DNA of 64,000 bases from Kordiimonas sp. SCSIO 12610 (GCF_024398015.1 NZ_CP073747.1:1064501-1128500); one strand, 5' to 3'; counted from the first letter of the stretch, positions 16,853 through 26,015 are shown. Notes: generated from the letters alone by a model not told the origin. A program made the numbers and translations.

Positions 16853-17796
16853 GATCAATTTCATTATTCATCGTATGTGTTGTTCTGCTTTTCGGGGGTG
16901 GTGCGCCTGCCTTTTCTCAGGTTAGTGACGCACAGGTCGAGCAGATGTTGATCGCTGCTTGTGACGGCGATGATGTTGCGTCCTGTAAAAAACTCAGTGC
17001 ATATTATTTTGGTCAAGTTGATAAAACAGCACCTGCAGACAGCGATGAACAGTTCGCTATTCGCAAAAAGTCAGCGGAAGCGATGGCCAAGAGTTGTGAC
17101 GCCGGCGATAAGGAAGCATGTTTTGAGGCAGGTAATATGTATGTGAATGGCAGAGGCCCCTATGAAAGCCGGATGACTGCCGTGAAATTTCATGAAAAGG
17201 CATGTAAACTTGAGCATGGAAGAGCGTGTTCAAGTCTTGCTGTGTCTAACCCTAAAAGCAGAGAGGGACAAATTGCTTTGCTCAGGAGAGGTTGTTTTTA
17301 TGATCCGCAATATGGATGCATGCGGCTTGGTGATGCTTATTTACAAGCCTTAGGTATAGAGCGTGATCTTGAAAGAGCGTTTGGCCTTTATGCCGGAGCC
17401 TGTAAAGCAGGAAGTAAAGCTGCATGTAATATGGTGGCGAGCAATGAACGTCGATTAGTTGAAAAGCTTGATAAGCCGGATAGTGAGCCAAAGGAATGGC
17501 CATACCAATGTTGGGTAGATCGCAGAGCTGCAAGCTGTCATTTCTATGCAAAATATCTTGAGGAATTGATATTCGAAAAAGATGTGGATTTCGCAAACGG
17601 CCCTATGGAGATAGAGAATTATACTCAACTATCGTGTTTTTTTGGTTTTGTTCAAGACTGTATGAAGGTTGCGCGAATGGACAGTTTTTTGCTGTCAGAT
17701 GACCACGATAAGACAAGGAAATATTTTGCGCAGCTTGCCTGTGATTTGGATCAACAAGCGGGGTGCGAACTATTGGAAAAGCTTCAGAAAAGCTAA
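16849..17796 (+). CDS. Sel1-like repeat secreted protein, cysteine-rich
   Basis: A 315-aa exported protein: signal peptide MRSISLFIVCVVLLFGGGAPAFS, then about six degenerate Sel1-type repeats with paired cysteines, such as AKSCDAGDKEACFEAGNMYVNG and YAGACKAGSKAACNMVAS. Repeats in the C-terminal third are more divergent (ASCHFYAKYLEELIF, LACDLDQQAGCELLEKL). It overlaps the DUF805 stop by 4 bases. Together with the SLR gene at 13823 and the DUF805 gene at 15044, this forms a duplicated SLR/DUF805 unit. The constant pairing suggests a physical partnership between a periplasmic SLR protein and an inner-membrane DUF805 protein; this is inference. Confidence 0.83.
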   Translation: MRSISLFIVCVVLLFGGGAPAFSQVSDAQVEQMLIAACDGDDVASCKKLSAYYFGQVDKTAPADSDEQFAIRKKSAEAMAKSCDAGDKEACFEAGNMYVNGRGPYESRMTAVKFHEKACKLEHGRACSSLAVSNPKSREGQIALLRRGCFYDPQYGCMRLGDAYLQALGIERDLERAFGLYAGACKAGSKAACNMVASNERRLVEKLDKPDSEPKEWPYQCWVDRRAASCHFYAKYLEELIFEKDVDFANGPMEIENYTQLSCFFGFVQDCMKVARMDSFLLSDDHDKTRKYFAQLACDLDQQAGCELLEKLQKS

Positions 17797-17848
17797 ACAT
17801 CCCATCATTTGACTATAAGTTTCGCACCTGATTGAAAATTTAAAATAC

Positions 17849-18478
17849 CTACTCCCTCACGCCTGTCCCATAGGCCGTGAGTTCAATTGCGGGTAGGAAA
17901 CGGCCTGCGATATGGCTGCTGCCGAAACGTACGTTAATTATCTTATTAAAGCCCCGTAGTTTTGCTTCTTCCTGCATGCGAATAAAGGCCTCGCGGCGGC
18001 CCCGCACAAGCAAGCGCTCATAATGCACAATATTACCGCCGATGATCTGCCGAAGCTTGATAAACAGTGTCCTGAAGAAATCATGGCACACAACCACTGA
18101 GCCCGTGACCATCATCGCTTGTGTCATTTCTGGGCCTGCGCGTTTGGCGGTTGTGATGATCACATCCTGAAGCTCGGCTTCGCGCGCACTCATTTTTTTA
18201 TTGTGGCGGTGTTCCATATAGGTGGCAAGCGACCACCCTGCGAGCGCGACAAGGAAGGTTTGGAGGAAATTCCGCGCCATCATATCCGTATAGGAAGACC
18301 CGGCAAAAAATAAATCAACAAGCCAGTCAGGCATGTTGGCATACATTTCCTGTTTCCATTCCAGAAAACCATCATCAATGTTTGAAGGGCTTGGGCTTTC
18401 TGGTGCCTCTGGCGGGGTAGGGGTTTGGCCGCTTTGGTTCTCAGATGCGCTTTCTGGCGGTGTGTTTTGGTCCTGCAT
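17849..18478 (-). CDS. YbjQ-like domain protein with a membrane segment
   Basis: A 209-aa protein. A Pro/Ser/Glu-rich N-terminus of about 33 residues precedes an amphipathic region and one membrane segment near 70-85 (FLQTFLVALAGWSLATYM). A C-terminal YbjQ-type domain (about 115-209) contains IIGGNIVHYERLLVRGRREAFIRMQEEAKLRGFNKIINVRFG and ends ELTAYGTGV. That layout matches the stand-alone YbjQ protein encoded five bases upstream, so the pair is a duplication in which one copy gained a membrane anchor. YbjQ proteins form pentamers and are annotated as 'heavy-metal-binding', but no metal ligand cluster is obvious here. Function unknown. Confidence 0.75.
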   Translation of the reverse strand: MQDQNTPPESASENQSGQTPTPPEAPESPSPSNIDDGFLEWKQEMYANMPDWLVDLFFAGSSYTDMMARNFLQTFLVALAGWSLATYMEHRHNKKMSAREAELQDVIITTAKRAGPEMTQAMMVTGSVVVCHDFFRTLFIKLRQIIGGNIVHYERLLVRGRREAFIRMQEEAKLRGFNKIINVRFGSSHIAGRFLPAIELTAYGTGVRE

Positions 18479-18483
18479 CGTCT

Positions 18484-18816
18484 TTATTCCGCCGATGCAA
18501 TTGGTGCAAGTTTAACCGCAGTTCCATATGCCATTAATTCTGCGGCGCCGCCCGTGACGCTTGCGGTGGTGATCCGCACGTTCACAACTGCGTCCGCGCC
18601 TTTTGATTTTGCGTCAGCTTCCATACGTTCCAGCGCCTGGTCGCGACCTTCCATCAAAAGTTCGGAATACCCCTTAATTTCCCCGCCAACGATACCCTTG
18701 AACCATGCGCCAATATCCTTGCCGATATGTTTACCGCGCACGGTTGAGCCCTGCACGAGGCCCAGTTCAGTTTCAATTGTGCGGCCCGGCACACTTTCTA
18801 TATTCGTGATGATCAT
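18484..18816 (-). CDS. YbjQ family protein
   Basis: A 110-aa soluble protein with the typical YbjQ fold order: an N-terminal strand P-G-R-T-I-E-T-E-L-G-L-V-Q-G-S-T-V, a central G-G-E-I-K-G-Y-S-E-L-L followed by a long helix RDQALERMEADAKSKGADAVVNVR, and a terminal strand A-E-L-M-A-Y-G-T-A-V. ATG 18816 follows GGGAGG. It heads a two-gene minus-strand unit with the membrane-anchored homologue and is divergent from kpsS. Confidence 0.88.
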   Translation of the reverse strand: MIITNIESVPGRTIETELGLVQGSTVRGKHIGKDIGAWFKGIVGGEIKGYSELLMEGRDQALERMEADAKSKGADAVVNVRITTASVTGGAAELMAYGTAVKLAPIASAE

Positions 18817-19025
18817 TGGTTTTGCCTCCCCTTATCCCCGATATTTTCTGCCTTGAAGCCATTATCGGCCTCGATAGCGTTTCGACTTTCTAATGCGATG
18901 CCCTGCGATTATGGGCATATGGTCACACCAGCCTCTATCGATGTTATTTCTATATTAAGGGGCTCACGGTGAATTTTTCAAGAATGCGCGTTTGCATTTA
19001 TGAATTGGGATGATAATTTCCAGCT

Positions 19026-20252
19026 ATGACGCTTTCGGGAAAAAATATCTTGCTGCTTCAGGGACCTATCGGCCCCTTTTTCGCTTATATGGCTGAAGCA
19101 ATAACGCATGCGGGGGCAAACAGCTTCAAGATCAATCTCAATAAGGGGGATGCTTTTTTCTCCACTGTTGGGCAGTCGGATGAGTATCATGGAACGCCCG
19201 CGGGCTGGCGCGATTTCCTAAGCCGCTTTGTGCGCGAGCACAGGATTGATGCCATAATTGTTTACGGCGATCAGCGGTTTTACCACCGGGCAGCACGCGA
19301 GATCGCAAGCCTGCATGATATCCGTTATTTCGCCTTTGAAGAAGGGTATGTGCGGCCGGGCTATGTCACCTTTGAGGAATTTGGCAATAATGCAAACTCC
19401 CGGTTTCCTACATGGTTTAACGATGCCTATGAGCGAGGTGAGTTAGGCCGCGCAGAAATTCCGGCGCCCTTGATGGCAGGCTATACCTTTGGCGGTCAGA
19501 TCTGGAATGCGATTGCATATTATGTGGTTAAAGACTGGAAGTTTTTTGGTTTCAAATCGGTACAACATCACAGACCCGGCAACTGGTTTACGGAAATGAA
19601 TGCCTGGATTTTAACCTGGTTCAGGAAGCAGGTGACCAAACGCAGCGAAAAAGGGTTCGTTGAAAAGTTGGTGGCCTTGAAAAAACAGGAAAAAACGCCC
19701 CTTTATTTTGTTCCGCTTCAGGTCGCAGTTGATAGCCAAATCCTTTATCATTCGCGGTTTGACGGGATGAAGGATTTCCTGCGCGAAGTGTTTATATCCT
19801 TTGCTGAATATGCTCCAAAAGATGCAATTCTTGTTTTAAAGCATCACCCGATGGACCGCGGTTATAACCATTATGGTGATTTCGTCCGAAAGCTTGTGAG
19901 TGAGTTCAGCCTGAATGGACGGGTGCATTATGTGTTTGATGTGGACCTGTATGATTTATTTAAAATTACAGATGGCTGTGTCACCGTGAACAGTACTGTT
20001 GGCCTGATTGCCTTGAAGGAAAATGTACCAACAATTGCAATTGGCAAGGCCATGTATGTTGATGCGGGGCTTACATATTCTGGAAATCTCGATGAATTTT
20101 GGCAAAATTCAGGCAGCGTAAACCATGACAAGCTGGCAGTTTTTGAAGACTTTTTGAAAGAGGAAACCCTTATTCCCGGTAGTTTTTACGGCCAACGCAC
20201 AGAGACAGCGACCGCGGCTGTTGAAAAGTTAGCGCGTTTGCTAATGGTTTAA
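19026..20252 (+). CDS. kpsS: KpsS-like capsule polysaccharide β-Kdo transferase
   Basis: KpsS adds the first β-Kdo to the phosphatidylglycerol-type lipid acceptor, which KpsC then extends. The 408-aa protein opens with LLLQGPIGPFFAYMAEAITHAG, the KpsS hallmark, followed by NKGDAFF. It has IVYGDQRFYHRAAREIA, the F-E-E-G-Y-V-R-P-G motif, V-L-K-H-H-P-M-D-R-G (the K-x-H-P motif shared with KpsC modules) and the C-terminal NSTVGLIALKENVPTIAIG segment. The length suits KpsS. It is transcribed towards the kpsF-D cluster but separated from it by 409 bases. A shared promoter is therefore unlikely. Confidence 0.9.
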   Translation: MTLSGKNILLLQGPIGPFFAYMAEAITHAGANSFKINLNKGDAFFSTVGQSDEYHGTPAGWRDFLSRFVREHRIDAIIVYGDQRFYHRAAREIASLHDIRYFAFEEGYVRPGYVTFEEFGNNANSRFPTWFNDAYERGELGRAEIPAPLMAGYTFGGQIWNAIAYYVVKDWKFFGFKSVQHHRPGNWFTEMNAWILTWFRKQVTKRSEKGFVEKLVALKKQEKTPLYFVPLQVAVDSQILYHSRFDGMKDFLREVFISFAEYAPKDAILVLKHHPMDRGYNHYGDFVRKLVSEFSLNGRVHYVFDVDLYDLFKITDGCVTVNSTVGLIALKENVPTIAIGKAMYVDAGLTYSGNLDEFWQNSGSVNHDKLAVFEDFLKEETLIPGSFYGQRTETATAAVEKLARLLMV

Positions 20253-20661
20253 TTTGCCACAATCTCGCTACATTTCGCGCCTAAACGCTTGGCAACAGCC
20301 TTATTCAGGCAGGATTAAGGCTGCGAATGTCAATAAGGAAGCAGAATTGCTTTGTGTTACAATTTGTTGACGATAGCAATTTTGTGAATTATGGATGACG
20401 TACTTATTGGGGGCAAATAAGATTGTTGGGTGAAATATACACCTCACTATTCGCCTCTTCTTAAGTATAATTTTTGGTAAAATGATTGGCTTTGATTGAA
20501 AAGTTCAAATTTTATCAATGAGTTGTATGTCATTGGTTCATATGATAGCGTGCGCGAACCATATAACTGTGACAGTTAATCAGGCATAAGTCACATTGAT
20601 CGTTTGATAATGTGGTCGCTAGTAAAATAGTGACAAAAAGAAAAAGGCTTGGGGATCATAT
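20253..20661. promoter_or_regulatory. 409-base regulatory region upstream of the kpsF-kpsD cluster
   Basis: No gene is seen. It contains several inverted repeats: AGCCTTA/TAAGGCT (20297-20322), TGGTTC-N16-GAACCA (20534-20561), a perfect 15-base palindrome TAACTG-TGA-CAGTTA (20564-20578), and GTCGCTA-N6-TAGTGAC with one mismatch (20615-20634). The last three lie within 130 bases of kpsF and are the best places for regulator binding. I see no clear sigma-70 pair. GGGGA lies before the kpsF start. Confidence 0.45.
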
Positions 20662-21666
20662 ATGAAAAGCTCCGTTGATAATAACGTACTAGAGCTGCCC
20701 GGTAATTTAAAAGCTGATTTAGGCACCACAATCGAAAATATTGGAAATTCATTCCTCAAGCAGGGACAGGCGCTAGAGCGTTTGTCGCAGCTTTATGATG
20801 AAGATTCTTACCGCGATGCCATACGGATTGCCCTGAACACTACGGGGCATATGATCGTTATTGGTATGGGGAAATCAGGTCATGTTGCGCGCAAGATATC
20901 TGCGACACTGGCATCCACGGGGACGCCGTCTTTTTTCCTACACCCTGCTGAAGCATCCCACGGTGATTTGGGTATGGTCACACCGGGATCTACCTTACTA
21001 TTGATTTCCTATTCAGGCGAAACGCAGGAAATTGTTCAGCTTTTGCCATCACTGAAGGCATTTGGAAACAAAATTATCGCCATTACGGGCGCGAAATCAT
21101 CCACGCTTGGCCGAGCTGCAGATGTGGTTCTAGAAATTCCGATTTCTGAAGAGGTTTGCCCGAATAACTTGGTGCCAACAACATCGATTGTTGTTACGAT
21201 CGCTATTGGTGATGCGCTCGCGATTTCCTTAATGACGCTGCGTGATTTTCATGCGAAGGATTTTGCGCGTTACCATCCTGGTGGTTCGCTTGGTCGCCGT
21301 TTGCTCAAGAAAGTTGGCGAGGTGATGCTGTCATCATCCGTTCCAACCGTCGATCCGAGCATGGTTCTTTTGGAATTGGCGGCTGAAATGGCGGGTGGTC
21401 CTGCGGGTGTTGCTGTTGTGCTTGATGAAAACGAATGCCCGGTCGGGGTTGTTACCAAAGGTCAGCTCGGCGTGGCGCTTCGTGTAACGCGGCGTGTTCG
21501 CGAGGTTGCAGCGCACCAGTGTATGAGCAAGGACTTTTCTGTAATCCGCGACGATGTCATCGTGGATGAAGCCGAAAATATGATGCGGGCGGATGAGGTG
21601 AAGTTTCTGGTCGTTGTCAACAAAGACGGGAAATTTGTTGGCCTATACAAGCATGATGATTTATAA
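20662..21666 (+). CDS. kpsF: Arabinose-5-phosphate isomerase (KdsD/KpsF family)
   Basis: Interconverts ribulose 5-phosphate and arabinose 5-phosphate, the substrate of KdsA. Residues 45-185 form a SIS domain with VIGMGKSGHVARKISATLASTG, P-A-E-A-S-H-G-D-L-G and ISYSGETQE. They are followed by the family link R-Y-H-P-G-G-S-L-G-R-R-L and two CBS domains (about 212-270 and 280-334). The 334-aa length is that of KdsD/KpsF/GutQ. Its position at the head of kpsM-T-E-D makes it the capsule-associated paralogue (KpsF), completing the CMP-Kdo pathway encoded at 1231-3440. Confidence 0.93.
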   Translation: MKSSVDNNVLELPGNLKADLGTTIENIGNSFLKQGQALERLSQLYDEDSYRDAIRIALNTTGHMIVIGMGKSGHVARKISATLASTGTPSFFLHPAEASHGDLGMVTPGSTLLLISYSGETQEIVQLLPSLKAFGNKIIAITGAKSSTLGRAADVVLEIPISEEVCPNNLVPTTSIVVTIAIGDALAISLMTLRDFHAKDFARYHPGGSLGRRLLKKVGEVMLSSSVPTVDPSMVLLELAAEMAGGPAGVAVVLDENECPVGVVTKGQLGVALRVTRRVREVAAHQCMSKDFSVIRDDVIVDEAENMMRADEVKFLVVVNKDGKFVGLYKHDDL

Positions 21667-21698
21667 GGGCTTAACCCTTTAATCATACTGGTGATGTT

Positions 21699-22481
21699 AT
21701 GCAGGCTCGCTCGGCGCTGGCAATCCAAAAAGATGTAATTTTTGCGATTTTTATTCGCGAGATCAGCAGCCGCTTCGGTAATAACTATGCCTTTGGTAAT
21801 ATCTGGCTATTGCTGGAGCCGCTTGTGATGATTTCCGTTTTCATTACATTGTTTGGCTTCCGCGGGATTGCAACGCTTGGTAATATTGAGCCTCCTGTTT
21901 TTATTCTAATTACTTACGTGCCTTTCCGTATGCTCTGGAGCGGCACGATGAAGAAAAACATGGGGGCTGCTGGCGCTCGCGGCCTGTTTGGCTTCAGGCA
22001 AATTCGTTTGTTTGATGTTTTCCTTGCCTATTCCCTGATCGAAGGCGGCGTGTATTTGACGGTTAAGACAATTTTTGTCGTTGCCTTGTTATGGTTTGGA
22101 TTTGACGCCTTGCCTGCTGATCCGCTTTTGGTGATTGGGTACGCCCTGACCATGTGGTTGTTTGCTATTTTCTTTGGCATTCTTGCCTGTATGTTATCGC
22201 GGATCGCCAAGGAGGTTGAGAAAACGATTAACATCCTCACTTTCCCGTTGATGCTCGCGTCTGCGGTGATTTATCCGATTACGATTGTACCCCCTGAATA
22301 TCTTGGTTTTTTTGCCTATAATCCGCTTGCCCATGCATCTGAATTGATGCGGGAGGCCTGGATATCAGGCTATATAAGCCCGATTGCCGATTTCAAGTAT
22401 TTGATAACCTGGACGGTGCTTTTGATGGCGGCAGCGATGTCTGCATACCGGTTAAACTGGCGCTGGGTGATGGCAACATGA
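21699..22481 (+). CDS. kpsM: Capsule polysaccharide ABC transporter permease
   Basis: Inner-membrane half of the ABC-2 type transporter that moves the finished lipid-linked capsule polymer across the inner membrane. The 260-aa protein has about six hydrophobic segments. It has the KpsM-like N-terminus (IFIREISSRFGNNYAFGNIWLLLEPL) and the family's P-L-M-L-A-S-A-V-I-Y-P and Y-N-P-L-A-H-A-S-E-L-M-R-E motifs near the end. It overlaps kpsT by 4 bases (ATGA), so the subunits are translationally coupled. Confidence 0.93.
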   Translation: MQARSALAIQKDVIFAIFIREISSRFGNNYAFGNIWLLLEPLVMISVFITLFGFRGIATLGNIEPPVFILITYVPFRMLWSGTMKKNMGAAGARGLFGFRQIRLFDVFLAYSLIEGGVYLTVKTIFVVALLWFGFDALPADPLLVIGYALTMWLFAIFFGILACMLSRIAKEVEKTINILTFPLMLASAVIYPITIVPPEYLGFFAYNPLAHASELMREAWISGYISPIADFKYLITWTVLLMAAAMSAYRLNWRWVMAT

Positions 22482-23128
22482 TCTCGCTCAAGAACGTCTC
22501 GAAATATTATCCAACCCGCTTTGGCCCTAACTATATTCTAAAAGACCTGAATATTGATATTCCGGATGACCGTGATGTTGCTATTCTTGGCAAGAATGGT
22601 GCAGGCAAAACCACATTAATGCGGATGATTGGCGGGATCGACTTCCCGACAAGAGGAAAGATTGTCTCTGACCGCTTCATTTCCTGGCCGCTCGGGATTG
22701 CAACAGGCTTTAATGCCGTCATGACAGGGCGTGAGAATGTACGCTATGTTTGCCGTATCCACGGAATTAAAGACACCCGACCAGTTGAGGAATTTGTTCG
22801 CGAGTTCGCAGAAATTGACGATAATTTTGATCTGCCGATTGGCGGATATTCATCGGGCATGCGGATGAAATACGGATTTGCTGTATCGATGGGCTTTGAT
22901 TTCGATACATATCTGATGGACGAGATTATGGCGGTTGGCGATGCCGCCTTTAAACAAAAGTGTAGTGATACACTTAAAAATAAGCGTTCCACATCGAATA
23001 TTATTCTTGTGTCTCACAATATGGACATCATTCGTGAGCATTGTAATGCCGCGATTTTTCTTGCATATGGCCGCGCAGAATTTTACGAAAGTGTTGAACA
23101 AGCCATTTATCGATATATCCATTCATGA
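22478..23128 (+). CDS. kpsT: Capsule polysaccharide ABC transporter ATP-binding protein
   Basis: ATPase partner of KpsM. The 216-aa protein carries Walker A G-K-N-G-A-G-K-T-T at about residues 39-47, a signature region G-Y-S-S-G-M-R-M-K-Y-G-F-A in place of the canonical LSGGQ, Walker B T-Y-L-M-D-E, and the switch histidine in LVSHNMD. The short length and Y-S-S-G-M signature are typical of KpsT/Wzt-class polysaccharide exporters. There is no C-terminal glycan-recognition domain, which fits the KpsMT class. Confidence 0.95.
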   Translation: MISLKNVSKYYPTRFGPNYILKDLNIDIPDDRDVAILGKNGAGKTTLMRMIGGIDFPTRGKIVSDRFISWPLGIATGFNAVMTGRENVRYVCRIHGIKDTRPVEEFVREFAEIDDNFDLPIGGYSSGMRMKYGFAVSMGFDFDTYLMDEIMAVGDAAFKQKCSDTLKNKRSTSNIILVSHNMDIIREHCNAAIFLAYGRAEFYESVEQAIYRYIHS

Positions 23129-23188
23129 GGCCATGAAGATGCTGCATGAAACAATATATGACTTAAACAGTAACGCCGGCGGAGCCGT

Positions 23189-24370
23189 ATGAAAAATTCC
23201 TTAGTAAAAGCGAGAAACGTTTTTGGAGATTTGATCTCCAGCGGTGGTGCTGGCTCAGACGGCGGCAGAGTTGTCTCTGATATTCGTGGGTCTTTATTAA
23301 CGTTTCGCACCTATCGCTGGGTGCTTCTAAGTGTTTTTATCGTTGCGCTATATTATGCGTTCCTGGCGTCTGACCGTTATCAATCTTCGGCAACGCTTTT
23401 CATTAAATCCGCTGACACAGAAACGGCAACTGTCCCTGGCCTTCAGCTTCTGCAAGGGGCGGGCGCCGAGCAACAAGACAGCAATATTTTAATTTCCTAC
23501 ATTCATTCATACGCCATGATGGATCATCTCAACGAGAAAATTGACATAGAGGCACATTTCAGCAGCTCGGAGTGGGATTTTGTTTCGCGCATGTCGTCAG
23601 ACCCGAGCCGCGAAGCTTTCCTGAAATATTATCGCAGCCGCATTTCTGTAGGGTCTTCTATCGATAGTTCGTTGATTGAGGTTAGGGCACAGGCCTTTAC
23701 GCCCGAGTTCTCGAAACTGATTGTTGATGAAATCATTATTGAGGCCGAGCGTTTCGTGAATGAGGTGAGCCAACGAATTGCTAAAGACCAGATTAGTTTC
23801 ATTGAAGGTGAGGTCGCGCGGGCCGAGAAAAATATTTCTGCGTTGCGGGACAATATCCTGAAGTTCCAGAATGAAAATAACCTGCTAGACCCTGAGTTAT
23901 CGGGCGTTGCTTTGCAGACAGCCGTGAATACGCTTGAAGCGCAGTTGATTGAACTGAGAACCACAGAAAAAGTCCAATCAGGTTTCCTGAATGATCAGGC
24001 GGCTGAATTGGTTGCAACACGGGCCCGTATTGCGGCCCTTGAAGACCAGTTGAAGGTAGAGCAGGCGAGACTTGCAAGCGATGATACCGCGTCAATCAAT
24101 GAAACCTTCGCCGAATTTACCCAGATGAAATTCGATCTGGATTTTGCTGGCCGTGTGTACGCCACAACGCTTGCAAGCGCTGAGCGTGCGCGGGTTGAAG
24201 CCTATAAAAAACTGAAATATTTGATTGTGGTAACACCGTCCTTTTTACCTGAAGAAGCTAGATACCCACGAAGCCTCTATAACATCATTACGATGTTTGT
24301 CGCTTTGTCACTGGCTTACGGTGTTATTGTTATGATTATCGCCACCATCCGGGAGCATAAAGATGTTTAG
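23189..24370 (+). CDS. kpsE: Capsule polysaccharide export inner-membrane protein (PCP family)
   Basis: Polysaccharide co-polymerase-type protein linking KpsMT to the outer-membrane export protein. The 393-aa chain has a cytoplasmic N-terminus, a first membrane segment at about 42-62 (YRWVLLSVFIVALYYAFLA), a long periplasmic coiled-coil region (about 200-320, rich in EGEVARAEKNISALRDN and LEAQLIELRTTEKVQ heptads), and a C-terminal segment preceded by the PSFLPEEARYPRSLYN motif (Pro-rich PCP signature) and IITMFVALSLAYGVIVMIIA. It overlaps kpsD by 8 bases. Confidence 0.93.
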   Translation: MKNSLVKARNVFGDLISSGGAGSDGGRVVSDIRGSLLTFRTYRWVLLSVFIVALYYAFLASDRYQSSATLFIKSADTETATVPGLQLLQGAGAEQQDSNILISYIHSYAMMDHLNEKIDIEAHFSSSEWDFVSRMSSDPSREAFLKYYRSRISVGSSIDSSLIEVRAQAFTPEFSKLIVDEIIIEAERFVNEVSQRIAKDQISFIEGEVARAEKNISALRDNILKFQNENNLLDPELSGVALQTAVNTLEAQLIELRTTEKVQSGFLNDQAAELVATRARIAALEDQLKVEQARLASDDTASINETFAEFTQMKFDLDFAGRVYATTLASAERARVEAYKKLKYLIVVTPSFLPEEARYPRSLYNIITMFVALSLAYGVIVMIIATIREHKDV

Positions 24371-26015
24371 AACTCTATTTTCAAAATTCCCGGCGACGTT
24401 GGTGGCACTCGTTAGTTTGATTGCCTTCAGTGCTGGCGGTGTTAGCGCACAGGTACAAACCGCTGAGGTCAGCCCTGCTGCGAATGATGAAGCCGTCGTT
24501 GAAGCAACCGAAATAAAGCGGGTTTTTGGTGATTTTATTTTTTCTGGCGAATTCGCAAACCAACCCTTCATCGGTTTTAACCCTGATTATGAAGTTTCAA
24601 TCGGCGACAAGGTAAGCCTACAGTTATGGGGTGCCTTTGATTTTACAGGCCAAATTCCGGTGGACGCGCAGGGAAATCTGTTTATCCCAAAGGTTGGCCC
24701 GGTGAATGTTTCAGGTGTCAAAAACAAAGACCTGAACCGGATTGTCACAGAAGCCATCACAGGTGTGTTCAAGAAAAACGTTGGTGTATACGCAAGCTTG
24801 GACGGTGCTGAACCCATTAAGGTTTATGTAGCCGGCTTCGTTCGCCAGCCGGGGCTTTACGCCGGGCATGCGTCAGATTCCGTATTGTTTTTCCTCGACA
24901 GGGCAGGCGGGATTGATAGCGAACGGGGTTCTTATCTGAATGTGAAGGTTTTAAGGGGCGGCAAAACATACCGTGAAGTAAATCTTTATGATTTTGTGCT
25001 CGATGGTTACCTACCGCAATTTCAATTTAGCGACGGTGATACGGTTGTGGTGAGTGCAGTTACCGCACAGGTCGGTGTGTTGGGTGAAGCCCAGAACCCT
25101 TATTTGTTTGAGTTTAGCTCGAAGGACGCGACGGTTGCAGATATTTTAGCATTGGCGCGCCCGTTCCCGCAGGCAACCCATGTTCGAATTAACCGCAATG
25201 ACCGCGCGAAGGTTGAAGTTGAGTATGTGGAACTTGCTAAAGCAAATGATGTTAAAATTCATCCTGGTGACGTACTCGAATTAATTTCAGACAAACAACA
25301 GGGTACAATTTCCATTCGGGTAGAGGGCGAACACGAAAGCGTAAGCGAATATATTCTGCCTTATGGCGCTCGCCTCGGTGATGTGCTCTCGCAAGTGAAT
25401 TTTGGCGAAAACGCTCAGTTGGATGCTATCCAGCTATCCCGTGTTAGTGTGAAAGAACGCCAGCGTGAAGCGCTCGAGGCGCAGTTGGTGGCGCTTCAGA
25501 ACAGTGTTTTGACCGCGCGTTCGAATACGGTTCAGGAAGCAAGCTTGCGCGCACAGGAAGCGCAACTGGTCCTTCAATGGGTTGAGCGCGCCCGTGCCGT
25601 AGAGCCAAAAGGCATTGTTTCGCTCGCACGCTCAACAAACAAAGAAGACATTCTTTTGGAACCGGGTGATATCATCCGTATTCCGCGTAAAAGCAATTTT
25701 GTTATGGTTCACGGCGATGTTCTGTTTCCAAGCGCGATGGCGTACCAAAAAGGATCAACCATCCGCGATTATATCGATCAGGCTGGCGGCCTAAGCCAGC
25801 CACGCGGCGCTGTAAATATCCTTTTGCTTCGCAGGGACGGCACCTTTGACAAGCTGACAAGCAGCGAGGTGAAGAGCAAGAAATTTAACCTGCAACCGGG
25901 TGACGAGATTTTTGTTTTACCGCGGGTGCAGACAAAAAGCCTTCAAATCGCGACAGATGTCCTGAATATTTTCTATCAACTCGCGCTTTCAGCTGGTGTT
26001 GTTCTGGGAATATAA
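24363..26015 (+). CDS. kpsD: Polysaccharide export protein (KpsD-like OPX)
   Basis: Outer-membrane polysaccharide export protein that forms the exit path for the capsule. The 550-aa protein has a signal peptide (about 1-31, ending GVSAQV) and a Poly_export domain at about 70-150 with Y-E-V-S-I-G-D-K-V-S-L-Q-L-W-G and D-A-Q-G-N-L-F-I-P-K-V-G-P-V. SLBB-type β-grasp repeats follow (IKVYVAGFVRQPGLYAG; VMVHGDVLFPSAMAYQKGSTIRDYIDQAGGL). A coiled-coil stretch at about 365-410 precedes the last SLBB repeat. The length is close to E. coli KpsD (558 aa). No lipobox is seen, which also matches KpsD. Confidence 0.92.
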   Translation: MFRTLFSKFPATLVALVSLIAFSAGGVSAQVQTAEVSPAANDEAVVEATEIKRVFGDFIFSGEFANQPFIGFNPDYEVSIGDKVSLQLWGAFDFTGQIPVDAQGNLFIPKVGPVNVSGVKNKDLNRIVTEAITGVFKKNVGVYASLDGAEPIKVYVAGFVRQPGLYAGHASDSVLFFLDRAGGIDSERGSYLNVKVLRGGKTYREVNLYDFVLDGYLPQFQFSDGDTVVVSAVTAQVGVLGEAQNPYLFEFSSKDATVADILALARPFPQATHVRINRNDRAKVEVEYVELAKANDVKIHPGDVLELISDKQQGTISIRVEGEHESVSEYILPYGARLGDVLSQVNFGENAQLDAIQLSRVSVKERQREALEAQLVALQNSVLTARSNTVQEASLRAQEAQLVLQWVERARAVEPKGIVSLARSTNKEDILLEPGDIIRIPRKSNFVMVHGDVLFPSAMAYQKGSTIRDYIDQAGGLSQPRGAVNILLLRRDGTFDKLTSSEVKSKKFNLQPGDEIFVLPRVQTKSLQIATDVLNIFYQLALSAGVVLGI

